Shown here piece after piece: positions 36,443 through 50,000 of a stretch of 64,000 nucleotides of DNA (position 1 is its first letter; each line of letters opens with the position of its first letter). The notes beneath the pieces are model-generated. The model did no database searches, was not told the origin of the DNA, and saw nothing but the letters and a program-made list of their open reading frames with translations. Both the position numbers and the translations under genes were made by a program. Source of the DNA: Struthidea cinerea (taxonomy: Eukaryota; Chordata; Aves; Passeriformes; Corcoracidae); contig VZTI01003805.1 of NCBI GenBank assembly GCA_013397865.1, forward strand, positions 889,358 to 953,357, given 5' to 3'.

Positions 36443-39400
36443 AAAGCATCTTTTTGGTCATCATTTCATCCCTTTGCAAGATAAGGAAAAGTTTGTAATG
36501 TCCAAGACTCCTTCCTCCTATGGCCCCCTCTCACAGGTTGTTATTTTAATAGGCAGCACACAGTAATACAACAGAGTTTAGGCATATACAGATTTTCCAG
36601 AGGAAAAGCTAAAATGTAGGAAGTGGTTTTACAGCATCAGCTTGCTAGAATTTACTTAATTGCACCTGCTCAAATATGGTTATTTTTAGATTTAGCTGTG
36701 AGTGATACATGATGATTATTTGTGTCTTCATGGGATCTTTTAATTCCTGAGAACCTCAGCAGCTGGGAAGGTGGAAACTGGGGTACAGTTAATATTCCTT
36801 GTCACTACATCCATTTGGAAACAGAGAGCTGTGAGTAAAAAACATCCTGTGTGTATGATGTCATTGTTCAGGTCTCAAAATAGTGTGAGAATATACTTTT
36901 ACTTCTAAAACAAAACAGACTTCTTAGGATCTTTATTCAGATTTTTCAGTCTGATTTGAAGAATTAAATGACAGATGATAAGAGAGGAAGTTAATATTTT
37001 AAAAAGTAGTTGTTTCCTAGAGAAGTGTTTTCATTTCTGGATGGAGTTTAATAGACTATTTCATAGAACTTCACTTTGGGACAGCCTCTATGCCATGTTA
37101 CTTAGTTTTTATTATTTTTTTCTGGTCCCTTTGCAAGAAGAAAATTTTCATTTTGAATCTCTAAAACCTAGGGAGAGCTACTTTAATGGCAAAAATGGTA
37201 ATAAAGACCTGAAAAATCTGCACTGAGGTCTCATTGATGTACTAAATATAAATTTTTCGAATGAGGCTTATGTCAAAGTAGAATGCACAGTCTCTAGAAA
37301 TAACCATTTTCTCTGTTCTCAAAGAATCCCTTGGAGAGCTCATCCACAAGGAATTTACTGTAAGGCTGTGATCTCCATCTGTGCCTGATGGATGTAACCA
37401 CCTTCCTTCTCTCCTGTGCTATCAAAGCTGTGATACTGAATTGGAAGAGTATTCTAGAATACTATTTCCAGGCTTTATTCTTGCAGTCAGCTTTGAATTG
37501 AGTAAAAAGATGCCACAATTTTTTGGAAATGAATGCTTTGCCTAGACAACTTTTTAACCAGATATGATCACAAATGTCCCAGGAAATTAATAATTCCAGT
37601 AGTAAAGAGAATTGGTATATTGTGGAAAATCCTTGTGCTGTGTAATAGTTTGTTTATTAAGCCATCTGTTCTTCCTTTGATACGAGCACTTTTTGGATGG
37701 GGACACTTTACTAGTCATTCCAGCATCCCTCACTGTGGCTAATCTACTGCACTAATTAAAGATCAGCTTTATAAAATAAAAATATCTAACATACAAATCC
37801 GGAGCCCAACTCTCCCTTTGGCGTAAGGACCACATGGCAGGAATTTTCTTTATGGATTTCAGTGCAGATTTTCCTTCCCACTTGTTCTTTAATGTGAGGG
37901 TGATTTAAGGCAATAGCACATGCAGCACCGTCAGCAATCTGTTCCCTGATTATTTAATGCAGGCCAGGGCACACACATTTCTCTGCAGCAGTACCTTGGA
38001 GTGCAATCTGTGCTCCTCAGTGGGTGAGCTGGGAGCTGGGGACTCTTGGAATTGTGGCATTCCAGCCTGCTGGATGCTGTGGCTGAGCTCGGCCTCCATC
38101 AGAGCCACTCCTTGAGGCCTCATGTGTTGTTTGTACCACTGCAGCTCCTAACACCGATTTAAAAATCTGATGAGTTTTAGTCCCGTGTTGGACGTGTTTG
38201 GATTTCTGAACTCGCTTGTTCAGTGACTGCGGAGCTCATGAGTTTGGGGAATTTGAACTGCTACGGAGGATCCATGTCCTTAAGAAAGGAGGGGAGACCC
38301 TTTCTCAGTGGAGATGGGGAAGAATCCTTCAGCACCACCTTTTAACATACAACAGGGCAGATTCTCATTAGGGTCCCCTTTTCTGCTTCGGGAGCTTCCA
38401 GCTCTTCTGCCCTGGGTACTGTGCAGGGCTGCTGTTTTCTTCCGTGGGACCACTGGGTGCTGGCTGGGGTCATCTCCCTTTAGGTGCCTTTGCTGTTCTG
38501 AACAGTGTTCCTCTCCCAGCAGATCCGTGCTGGATTCCTTTTCCTCTCCTACGGTGGCATCGCTGGCTTTGGCATGCTGGCCTGACAGTGCGTGGTGGCC
38601 TCACGCAGAACGGGAGGGGAAGGACTGCAGTGGGCTGGAATGGCCTGCTTAGAGGGGCTCAGAAAACATCCACTGAGCAGGTGCCAGCAAGCTCCACAAG
38701 GATAATCTTTCCCTGTGACGAAGTGCGTTGGTTCTGATGGGTTTTTTTTTGGAACGTGGGAAGAGCCTTGTTCAGTTTGATAGTTAGTTGTAAGGCTGAC
38801 CGTCTCATAAGTGTATAAAATACTTTAATGCTGGGAAATCACAGGGCTTGTAAAGCAAGTTTAGCAGTTTTTGCATACAGAGATACCAGATGATGTTGAT
38901 TCCTTTTGTTGCCTCACCTTTGCACTGTGATTGAAGGATCTCTGCGTGCCTGCAGAGGTGGAACCCCTGGTTCAGCATACCATGAATGCGCTTGAGGAAA
39001 CAACCATGATTTAATGTTTTCCTGTATCAGAACCTTACTAAAATGATTACAAATTTTGCCTTACTCAAGGATAAATGATTTCCTATTATCTCTTCTCTGT
39101 TACTTTGAGCCTGCCTCTTACCTCTAAGTCTTGCCATCTGCCTTGGGTGTTTTGCTGCATTATGGTCACATCATCATCTTTGATTTGCTCTTTGGGGCTA
39201 AACAAAGCAAAGTAGGGCAAACTGTATTGCTGCCTGTGTGCTTTAATCAGTGTTTTTGTTCATGTTCCCCAGCTCGTGAGGGACTGCAGTGGCTACAGAT
39301 GGGCAGAGAATGGACCATTTTCTGGGATACAGATTTTGTGTTCAGCCATCCCTGGGATGTGCTGTGTAGGGCAAGATCTTTAGCACAGAACTGCCTAGAA

Positions 39401-42000
39401 AATGTTAAGACTTCCTCATGAGACTACACATGTTAGGATTAAAGGGTGAGTGCTCTGACATTCAGATATAGACCAGCTTTTCTTTTGAAGCAATGTGTCT
39501 TTAAAACCCACCATCTTTTAGTAGTAGACCAGTAATTGCAGTGATTTTATTCTCACTCCCCCCAGTCCTTCTCATTAAAATAAATTAATAAATTAGAAAA
39601 AGTAGATTGTAATGAAAGGAAGAAATGGCTTTAAAATGAAGCTCATTCTTCTTGGAATGACAATTTAGTTTTGTATCCTTTGAGATTACACTAGTGAAAA
39701 ATGGGTCACCTGAGCTATCCCTGTTTCTGCAGCTTTCTGGAATTAGAAGTGGTTCTGGACCTCGTGCTGTGCACGTTTGTGAGGCAGTCCTGAGCCTCCA
39801 TCGCTGCAGGTCTTTGCTTGCTGGTAAAGGAAACAAACTACAAAAGAATTAATGTGAGACAAGTCACAAAGGAAATGACAGAATGATTTTGAGGGGTGGC
39901 AAGTGGCAGTATGGAACACAACTTGGCTTTTGGCACCAGGTTTGAACCCGCTGTGTGATGGGAACTGAAGCATAGGGGGCACTGGGAAATTCCTGTCTAA
40001 CTCAGGCTCCTGATGGGACATGAAATGCTAATATGAAACTAAATTGTACATTTTTAAAAATAATTCATGTAGCATTTCTCTTTCTGGAATGTACCAGGAA
40101 ATTTATTAAGGGATTTTGGTTTGGTATTTTATGCTCTTAGGGTACATTTTCACCTAGTAAGCTTCTCAGACACAGTTGACTAATTGATACTAAATCTTGC
40201 TAAAAGCCAAGATTTATCCTTGTTTCCTGCTAATTTCAAGGTAGTTGAAAAGAGGCAGCTGAGTAGCTAAAGGTGACTAACACCTTTTTTCTCTAGCATT
40301 CTGTGAAAATTACATGATAAAACCAAGCTTTTCATTGTTCTGGGGACTCTTCATATGGTGTGTTTGAGATATATATATATTTTTTTTTCTTTTAAAATTA
40401 AAAAAAAAATTAACATAACCAAAAGGCTTTGAAGAAAAAAAAAATCTCATTTTGATACCAGCAAAGTTATATGGAAGTATTGAAAAAATGTTAACATCAG
40501 AATGTTCGTTGCATTAAATAAAATTGATCAAATATAGTGTGAATCCCATCCTTTGGCAGCTATTATATTTTATTGGCTCAATGACCCTGAAGAATGTTCA
40601 TTGCTTAAGTACTCTTTTGCTACCCCTCTTGTTCCTTCTGTTATTCTTCCATATTGCTGGGGGAGAGAAGCCCCACAGAACCTGAAGTGTTATTATCATG
40701 GTGCAGCAAAGACAGTTTCATGGCAGCAATGGAATGAATTCTATTCCTGTTAATGAATGCTGTTTAAACCACTTTACTCAGTAATCATTAGGACTCACAA
40801 TTACATCTTTCCAGTGTGGCAAAACTTGAAGGGGCTCACTGGTAAATGCAATAATGTACCATACATGGAAACAGATAAAGGCTTGTGCAGGGAACTTCCA
40901 GGGAGGTTGCACAGCTCCCACTGGCTCTGGCCTGGCAGATTTTAAAATGCTATGGAGAGGTTTTAGGTGTGACACTCAAGGATGATGTATGTGTAGCTCG
41001 GTGCTTACAGGAGCTGCTGCTGGGAGAGGAGCGTTTGCTTTGACCAAAGGCATTCAGTGGGAGCACTGTTCCAGCAGTGGTATTCTGTATTCCCCTGGAA
41101 GCTGGGCAGAGTTACTGGGAAACCTTGCAGCACGAGGACAAACATCCAGAGACACAGACAGGTGTAGTACTTTGTCACCTTTTGAACTTCAGAAGCAGAG
41201 CACTGGCTGCAAAGAAACTTTGCACTCCCAGCACCTTGCTCTGATATTCCATCCAGAATGGTGGGGACAAAAGGCGGTCTCCCTTTCTCTGAACATCACA
41301 AAAGTCCTGTGTTGTCACCTTTTCTTCCTGACCCAGGAGTGTTCAGTGAGGCAAAAGTACCCTCTAGTACAACTTGATCATTAGCAGTCATGGAAACCAA
41401 GCACTGAAGAGGGCCCAGCGCTTGGGTATTCAGAAGGTACTGCTCAGCTGTCATTGCACTACCACAAAACCAGTTTAATTAATGAGGATAATACAAGAAA
41501 CTTAAATGAAGAGGCAGAGCTAAGTGGAATACAGAGCAGCCTTAAATCAATAGGAGTCAAGTTGCATTATGAAGGAGTTGTGAGGTGCTGTTGTTCAAGG
41601 TCTGTCAAAGTTTCCTCAATAAAGATCTGTTTTCAGGGATTTAAAACTAAGTGTAATATCAGCTTTGAAACTTGCAGCTTGAATATGGAGATTTAGCCTA
41701 CCGTATCTGGGAAAATACAAGGGTACGCAGGGAAGCAAGCATTTTTTGGGATTTCATTTTATTTTGAGCCTGCCTCATTGTCTCTAGCCTTGATTTTGTA
41801 GGGAATGTAAATCAACCGGGACCTACAGCTGAGACCTAATACTTAACAGTCTAAGAAAGAACTGATGTTCAGGATCAGATTTTGCAGCTGGCGTGCCTTA
41901 TACAACTTGTAAGAATTTGACTTTGCCTAAATGGGAATATATAATCTTTATTTAGGGGGCAAATAATTTTAAATGCTTTATTACTAGCTTTTAAATGTCA
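36443..42000. other. non-coding stretch with a GC-richer block at 38.0-38.7 kb
   Basis: No gene recognised. GC is raised between about 37.9 and 38.75 kb, where + strand frames of 114 and 97 codons are open in two frames over the same bases. Another 131-codon + strand frame lies at 40989-41384. None has a recognisable domain. A possible 32-bp - strand micro-exon (38949 to 38918) has a good acceptor and a GCAAAG|gtgagg donor, but is too short to trust. An AT run with poly-T lies near 40370-40391. Confidence 0.6.
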
Positions 42001-45000
42001 AATTTTATAAGACTCTACAGGCATAAGGGCATGTACTCAGATATTTCTAGATAAGTTGAAATATTGAAACAATAAATCAGAGCACTTATTTTAAAAGATG
42101 GGGGAAAAGAAAAAAGAAACCCACCTGTTTTCGGTGGGGGTGTTTCGTTTTCTTTTTTTGTTTAAGAAAAAATACATACTTTTTTGTTGAATTCATTAAG
42201 CATAAGCTTGAATTTCAGTTCAACTACTTATGCTTAGATTTGCATTCTAACTCCAATTAATATTGGTCTTAGCATAAAACACACACCTAGGACAAGATTT
42301 TCAGTGGTGCCTATGTCACACACAGGAGATGTGTGCATGTAAAGGTTATCTGAAGTGAGTGATGTCTGGACCTGCTTCTCTAAGAAATACATAATGCTGT
42401 TTCTATACTGATGTAACAATTTTAGGATCACCTTACCAGTTGGAATTCTGATGACCTGGAGTACAAGTCGACTCCTTATGTGCTCTGAGTCCCCAGCTTT
42501 TGCCTTTCTGGTAAGGGAGAGCTAAAAGAAATTAACAAGCACTAATACTAAAGTCAGGTTTAAAGAACAGATTCCTTCATACTCTGTCTGTTTTACCGCA
42601 GTAAACCCTGCTTTTCTTGTTGGCTGCCTATGTATCAAGGTATTTATTTCAATAACACTAAATAAAAAATGACAAAGCCTTATTTGTTCTATAAACACTG
42701 GTAGACCTTCAAAAGTCTTTCTGTGCTGTGAAAGAGCATGTTCCTGAGAGCAATGCTGCTTATGTTGCGTATTGGTGAACTTCATGAGTAAGTCTGGCTT
42801 CAAACAGGTCCCACGGTGCAAAGGATGGGAGGGCAGATCTCTTCTGGGTGGAGAAGAGTATCAGATTAAACATCAGGTGGCTTTTGTGATTTGCTTGAGC
42901 AAACCAGGTGACTCAGTCTTTGATGCACAGAGGAAATTAAAAGCTTGTTTGTGTTTGCCCATCTGAAAGGAAGGCGATTGGGACAGAACATCTCCCTTGT
43001 GCTTTCTTTGAGAAGCCTTTTCCACTTCTTGGAAGCTAGTGTCATACATTTCCCCTTGGAAAGGCACACTGGAATACACTGACACAGTAAGATATTTATA
43101 AAGCAATATAAAGTTCTGACCTTAGTAAACATCTCTAATCGCTTGTGGGTTTGGGGGATTTTTTGATACTTATACTAAAAAATGAAGAGAAAAAAAAAAT
43201 GTATTTGTTTTGTGGGCTTGCTAGGAACTTTGTGACTTAGTGGGCCAGGGAACAGCTCCCTAAATCTGCATCGTGTCTGTCTGCCCACAGTCTTCTGTCA
43301 GCTTGTAATCTGAAGGTCATGTGTACGTGTTTCCATAGTCCCCCACTGGCCAGCAGACCTGGCAAAAATAATTCAGAGGGTTTTTGCAAGATTACTGCTT
43401 CAGGGTATAGAGAAATTGTACTATTCTGTCAGAACATTTCTGCTTATATAATTGCCTTTTTTCTTTCCCCTTCTGAACTTGTCCCAATAGAGAGCATGTG
43501 CCTCGGTCCCCTCTTGATTTTTCTTTTTAGAGAAACAAATGTCAGCAGGACACCATTTGCAATTCCCCTTGGTGGCAAAGACAACTTCTGGGCATCAAAG
43601 TCATTTTCTTACACATGGATTAACATGACATTGTGTTTCTGATGCATTTGCAATAGATTTTAATGTGTGGTGGCTCTTTGTGTTGAGATGGTTGTCTCTT
43701 CACATTTGCGTGTCTGACTGTGACCTCAGTGACAGCTTCTGGGTCCCCTGCTGTGATAAATACTGGATCACAGAATGGACACAGCTTCCAATTTCCTGCA
43801 TTCCGGATATTACCCTTGAAATTTCTAACAACTTTCAGATAAACAATGAATTAATTATTACACTGATCTAGTTCTCTGCTCTCAAGTATAACACGTCTAT
43901 TTGAACACTCCTCTGAACTTGAAAGGCAGCCAGCAGTTCTGTTTTCTGTCTCAGCTCATTAGTGACCTTGCTTGTTTACAGTTGCAGTTTAATTACCCCA
44001 GAACTGATTTAGGGTGCTGCCTGCTGTTAGTGCCCCTGTAGTTACTGGAGTTTGAGGTGTGTGTGAGATGTGGCATTTAGGATTTAACACCATGATATAT
44101 AAATATATAGAATAGATTTCCTTAAGGCAAATGATTGAAAGTCTGCCCTTGCTACACTGACAACTACTGGAAAAATGTTGATTGGGTTTATTAGAGGAAA
44201 ATTAAATGTTTCAAACTCTAAGAGGGCACCATGCATGCTACAGAGCCTTTAGTGTTTGAAATCTGTTAGAACAAGAGGGGATTACATCCTTTGTACTTCT
44301 ACAAATTGATGGGACCTGGATAACCTAGATAAGATGTTCACCTTTTAATTTGGCTGAAAGGGATGATTTAGTTTGCATTTCTAGCTCCAGATTTTAAATC
44401 TGTATCTCCTTATTGATATAATACAGAAGACTGAAGCAAACATATTTTTAATGGACTACATCCATAAGCTGCTTACTGCTACATGCTCCAGAGATAAGCA
44501 AAGTGCAGTGAATGACTGCAAGATGATATTACATGAGGAATAATCCAAGTACACCTCGTTCTTCCATGCTGAGGGATGCACCATTGAAGCAACTGCGCGT
44601 CAGTTTGGTTAAGTGTGGTCAATTCCACCTTGGTACTAAGGTGCCTAAGAAAAATTAGGCCTAACCTTTATTAATGGCAAATATTTTCTTTTATAAACTT
44701 TCTAAATTAAGTGGGCCTTGTTGTGAAATTAAAGTTGTGAAATTCTGTAAGCAGAATGTATAAGCAGAGCAAAAAGAGACATCATGGAAGTTGCTAAATG
44801 ACCTTTTCCATCTTGTGTCAATGAGTGCTCCCATGCATGAGTATTCTCTTTTTCTTGTAATAATGACTTACTGCACAAAACCCCTTTTTTCACAGGATCA
44901 CGTCTTTCTGCATTTTTCTAAATTTTGGTCTGTTTGCCACTAGTAATTTGTGAGGCACAGCTCTGGAAGAAATGGTACTCATCGGTTGGATTTTCTCAGA

Positions 45001-48000
45001 GTTCAGAACTGAAATTTACAAAGCAACTCCTTAGAATTACAAGGAAGAAAAATCGTTTAATTTCTCTGCCATATATGACAGGCTTTTACAGGTATTTAAG
45101 AGTAAGGATATGCAATATTTTCTCTAGAAGAGCTTGGTTATCCTGTTGTCTTCAACTGTGGGAAGTTGCCTTTCAGATAAATAAATAAAATAATAAACTG
45201 AGACGCAGCAAATTAGCTTCTGGAAGCCAAAACTCTGTGTATGATAACAGTGGTAGAGGAGAAAGTTAAAAGCAAAATTTTTACCGAGGGGATTTTGCAT
45301 ACAACTAGTGGAGCCTCTGTTTGTGAGTGTTTATAATCTGCACTGCTTGGTGACTCCATGTATTCAGAACAACAGAATCACAAAAAAGAAACCCCATCAC
45401 CAAACCAAACAGTACTTTGTTGCAGCTTTGTGATAGTTTATCTCTGTCAAGTCTCAGAACGTGACAGAATAAATGTGTTTCAGATAACCCATGGAGCCTG
45501 CAGCATCCCAGGACAGTGGGCTAATTAGTTCGTGTGGAAGAACCCAAATTGACCAGATAAAAATGTTTGTGGTTCATTCCTTTTTTATACATCTGTTATG
45601 TTTTGCCTACCTGGCTTAACACCACAACACTGGTGAATTGCAGCTCAGCTCGGGAAAGGAGTTTCTGTTTGTTTTGTCCTCAATCAGAGAAATCCCCAGT
45701 CCCTACTTTAATCATTCCAGAATTTGATGGCATTTCAGATGGCTGTGAGAAGGGGATGATGAGAGGCTAACAGAAGTATGTGGAGCATTCAGTTGTACAA
45801 CACTCAGTGGCAGGATGCATAAACAACAGACAGAAAGTGGTTTGGGAGAGTAAAATTCCCCGGAGGAGTCTGTCTAGAACATATTGCCTTATTCCAGCTC
45901 TGTTAGGGTTTGGTTTTTTTTCTATCCAAATACATGTGCAAAATATCTGAAGCTCAGCTTCCTGTTCTTAGCATGTGCTACACAGCACAGAGAGGGGCAG
46001 GCTGGTGAACAGCAGCAGTGTGTGCTCCGTGAGAAAAAATGGAGACACATCTCATTGTTCTAGGCTCACTCAGTCATGGGAGTAACTTCTGCCATGTCCC
46101 AGGAAGCCCAGGTACATTAGGCATGGATGCAGTGTGGGAAGTCCGGAAAGTAGAATTGGGAGTATTGTTGTCATGGTACTGATATTCTTTAATTTCTAAT
46201 ATGAATCATTAAACTTAAGAATTGCACAAAATGGCAGAGGGCTAGAAAGTTGATAGGGGCTGTGTCTGTTCTTGGGTTGCATTATTAGTATCTTCAGATA
46301 AATGGCCCTGGTCAGTAGGAGATAAAGCACAGACTAATGCTGGACACTTGTGTAAACACTGAGGGCTTCAAGGGATTTGCCTTTCTTTGTGGTACCAAGT
46401 GTTGTCTGCTAAACTCTGCTGCTGAGGCTGTACCTGCCTGGATAAGAGGGAAAAATTCTCCTCCAGACTCTCCTTTCCTTTTCAGATGCAGTAACTGTTA
46501 GAATCCTGGTGGGGCTGGACCAAACTAATTAATTTGGGTGTTCAGATGCCAGTTTGAGAGAGATACATCCTTCCATTTTTGAACCTCTTCATTCTCTGTG
46601 TTCCGTGCAACTGGTGGCTTTGCTCTGGAAAATCCCTTTGTCAGTGCTGTAGAGCCTCCTCTGAGGAATGTTCTGCCATTCCTGCAGCTCATTGAATGCT
46701 TTACTCTGTAGTAACCCCAGCCCGGTCCAGATACCAAAATCTGACCAAACTGTGTTTGCAATCCAGATACATTCCTTGCACTGCTGATAAACAGAGCCCC
46801 AAGGGTACAAAACTTGCATACAAAATGTGGTGGCACCCATCTATCAGGGTTTTCCTTCATGACTTAGGGCAGAAAAGGAACCCTGAAGTATTTAATGAAG
46901 AATTTGCACTTTGGAGAGAAAAAAAAAAAAAAGCAAAGTAAGTACACTCATAGCTGAGCGAGCTACCGTACACCTGCTTGATTAAAACATTATGTCTAGT
47001 CTGGAGATGAAATATGCTTGAATCTCCCTTGTTTGTGGAAAATACCTGGTCTTATTTAAGAACTTCTCTCAGCTTTTGCTGCTTCTAATCTGCACTATTA
47101 GACCCTCTAATAGCCGGTCACGCTCTCTCTGCAAGGTGGAATTCTGGCAGTATTAGCTCCAGCCTATGAATATTCTGTACACTGAATTCCTGTGCCTGAA
47201 GGAACAGAAGTATTGTCTTGCCGTTTTCAAACCTGTTGCTGCATTTCTTATTATTTGTTTTTCTCTTGGACACATATTGCAAACTTGCTCTTGCAAACAG
47301 TAATTTGCAAACTGCTTTGTTTGCTTTTAAGTGGGTTTGTGTGACCGCTACTGTGCCCAAAGGCTTGGAGAGCTTGGGATTCTTCTAATGTAATTTTAAA
47401 AAATGAAAATGCTTCGGTCTTTATTCAGTTAGCACAGATTGGCTAAGACAGTTAAACTTTTTTTTTTTTTTTTAATTGAAAAGCTCTCATTTTGTTGAAG
47501 AGTTAAAAAAAATAAGGTCTGTTGTATTTGGTGTGATTTACATTAAGTTTATTCAGGCTGTAAAATATGTCTTTCTGTTCCCTCTATTGCTGATGCTTTT
47601 TCTTCCCCTTAATGCAAGATAAAAATTCTATTACTTTTCTCCTTGCCTATAAAACTCATGATCTGTGTAACCTTGGGTTTTGGTTTTTGGTTTTTTTTTT
47701 TTTGCCATGTCACTCATGGCTCTTCCCCTTGCTTTGTTGTGGATTGTTTTTAGTCAAGGAAATCTCCTTTCTAAAATGGCCCTGGATTAAACCAGGCTTC
47801 AGTCATCCTAAAATGTAAAGGAAAAGATGGTTTTTATTCCCAGGAGCTTTTCAGCAGACCTGTATTTCTACATTGCGTGATGCTAAAGACTGAAGGAAAA
47901 TCTCCTTTGGAATTAAAGGTCATCTGTTATTCTCACACTGTTGCCAGAATTTCCAAATGGTCAAAAGATTACAAGGAAGCTCTGGCTGAGCGTGGCTCTG

Positions 48001-50000
48001 TTGAGGTATTTTCTTTAAGTAATCTTGGTGTCAAAGAAAGAAGATACATTTTGAGTCTCTAAATTCTCTGTAATCATCCTGGTTTTCTTTTCCCCTGAAA
48101 TGCTGCCACCTTCTGTTTTGTGGTTTTGGGAGTGGGTGTGTGAATAAATCAGACGAAATCCCTCACTATTTCAGGACATAACTGAAAAGCAAAAATCTCA
48201 ATGTACACCTGCCCAAATATAGTATAATTTTCTCCATTTGAATTCCATTCATCTAGCTTGACATGATTAAAATGGAAAACTTTTTAGAACGTGGAAATTT
48301 CAATTGTTGAGGTTGTCTTTTCTTTCTGCAGTATGTAATGAATTAAGGAGTTGCATTTTGACAGGCTATTTCCAGAGCATACATCTGTAGTCTGAATGAA
48401 AAGAAAAAGGTGCTACAAAGGTTAATGAAAAGGAAAATACTGAAGGCTTTGTCTTTGGTATCAGGGATGAATGAACAACATCTAAAGTTCTGCCTTTGAG
48501 GGAATACAGGTGGATGCTGCGAGGACTTTTTGATGCTGATGATAACATGATTTAGCATTTATTCATTCATTTGATTGCTACAAATTGTACCCTGGATGTT
48601 TTTTCTTCACTAGTTTGAGATTTTTTCCGACTCCTCCCACTCTGCGCCTTAAAGCCCTTGCAGTCTAGTCTCACACAGTCTGAGCTTGCTTTCTTTCACT
48701 TTTTTACTTCCTTCCTAATCACATCTGCCTGGAGAAATAATTCTCTCTGCCTCACGTCAAAGCCCCACTCTTTGTATTGCAGACTATGGGATTATATTGT
48801 ATTTTTCTAGATTCCCCTTTCTATAAAATATTTTGTTTACTTTGTGTGAAATTGAGCATTTTATTTGATTGTGCTCGGAGAATTTGTTGCTGGTGGTCCT
48901 CCTTAGGAAGGATCCATTTAGGATATACTAAGATCCCTGTGGTGGGAACCAATGACAAACCAGAAGTAAATCCTGGAAGATGCTTTGTAAAAGTGAAGAA
49001 AATAAAGAAAAAAAATACTTCTAGAAGTACTTTTCTGTCACTTAAAATCCAAATGTCTGAATTTGCTTCAGAGGGGTAAATAATGTAAGTCTTTGCTTAC
49101 TTAGCATGCAGTGGAAATGTGTGTGCAGTTGTCAGAGCTTTGTGTGTATAGCACGTGCAGTTCCTGTGTGAAATTCATGAATTCCTGCAATGAGCAGAGT
49201 GCTGATGTGCCTGGAGTCACGAGTCAAATAAAAATAACATATTCTTGAGTCCTTTAATTGACAGTAAAGTTGATTTTATGGATATACTTAAGAGGGTTTA
49301 TGACCTTTCAAAATAATATTTTAAATAATTGTGGTCTCTGCAAATTTGATTTCTAGATATAAAACTGTGTACTACAGTGGTACTGTTCCAAACAATTTAG
49401 TTAAGAAGCTTTTGAAAGAAACATCACTGCACGCTTGTAAACTAAATGCCAAAGTTCTTTCTAGGCAAGCTTTTATTACACAAGATCTATGGATTTTAAT
49501 CTTCACAGCAATTTAAATGTAATATAACTATTTTCATCTTTAGTAAAAAGAAAAAAACCAAAACAACAAAAACCAAACTATTGCCAACTCTTCCGCTTGG
49601 CCACCTGCAACTCTGCCTATGACACACCACCTTTCCAGACCTAAAAACTGCAAATAAATTACTCCAGGGCTGTGAGATAGGGAAATGTACTTGTGGAACT
49701 ACTCCTTTCAATGCAAGTGAGCAAAAGTCTTGTCCAGTCTCTACCTGATCTGTGTAAATCTGGTTTACAGGGGAGTTGGTTAATGCAGCTTCATGGGATG
49801 ATTTGCTGGCCTATGTCACTGGGACTAGATTTAAATTAAGTGGGAGATTGCTGCTTTTACCCCATGGATAGTGTATGTAAACACACAAATATCTGTAGGA
49901 AATATCTTTAAACACAAATATCTTTGTGATTTGGTGAAGGGACAGAATTGGTGAGCTTTGATTGGAACAGGAAAAAACAGAAGAATTGAAATTGTTGGAA
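42001..50000. other. non-coding stretch, homopolymers only
   Basis: AT-rich unique sequence. A-tract at about 46919-46933 and T-tracts at 47458-47473 and near 47690-47703. Open frames reach 111 codons (- strand, 46860-46525) and 107 codons (+ strand, 43319-43642) with no domain. An imperfect hairpin of CCACC and GGTGG type lies near 42120-42150. The 44370-44560 part looks motif-dense but no function can be assigned. Confidence 0.6.

Noticed and set aside
38918..38949. 32-bp - strand micro-exon between a good acceptor and donor
   Set aside because: Such short pairs are expected by chance many times in 64 kb, and there is no open-frame or neighbour support.
42118..42150. Hairpin-like cccacc / ggtggg pair
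   Set aside because: The stem is interrupted by an insertion and only about six pairs are continuous.
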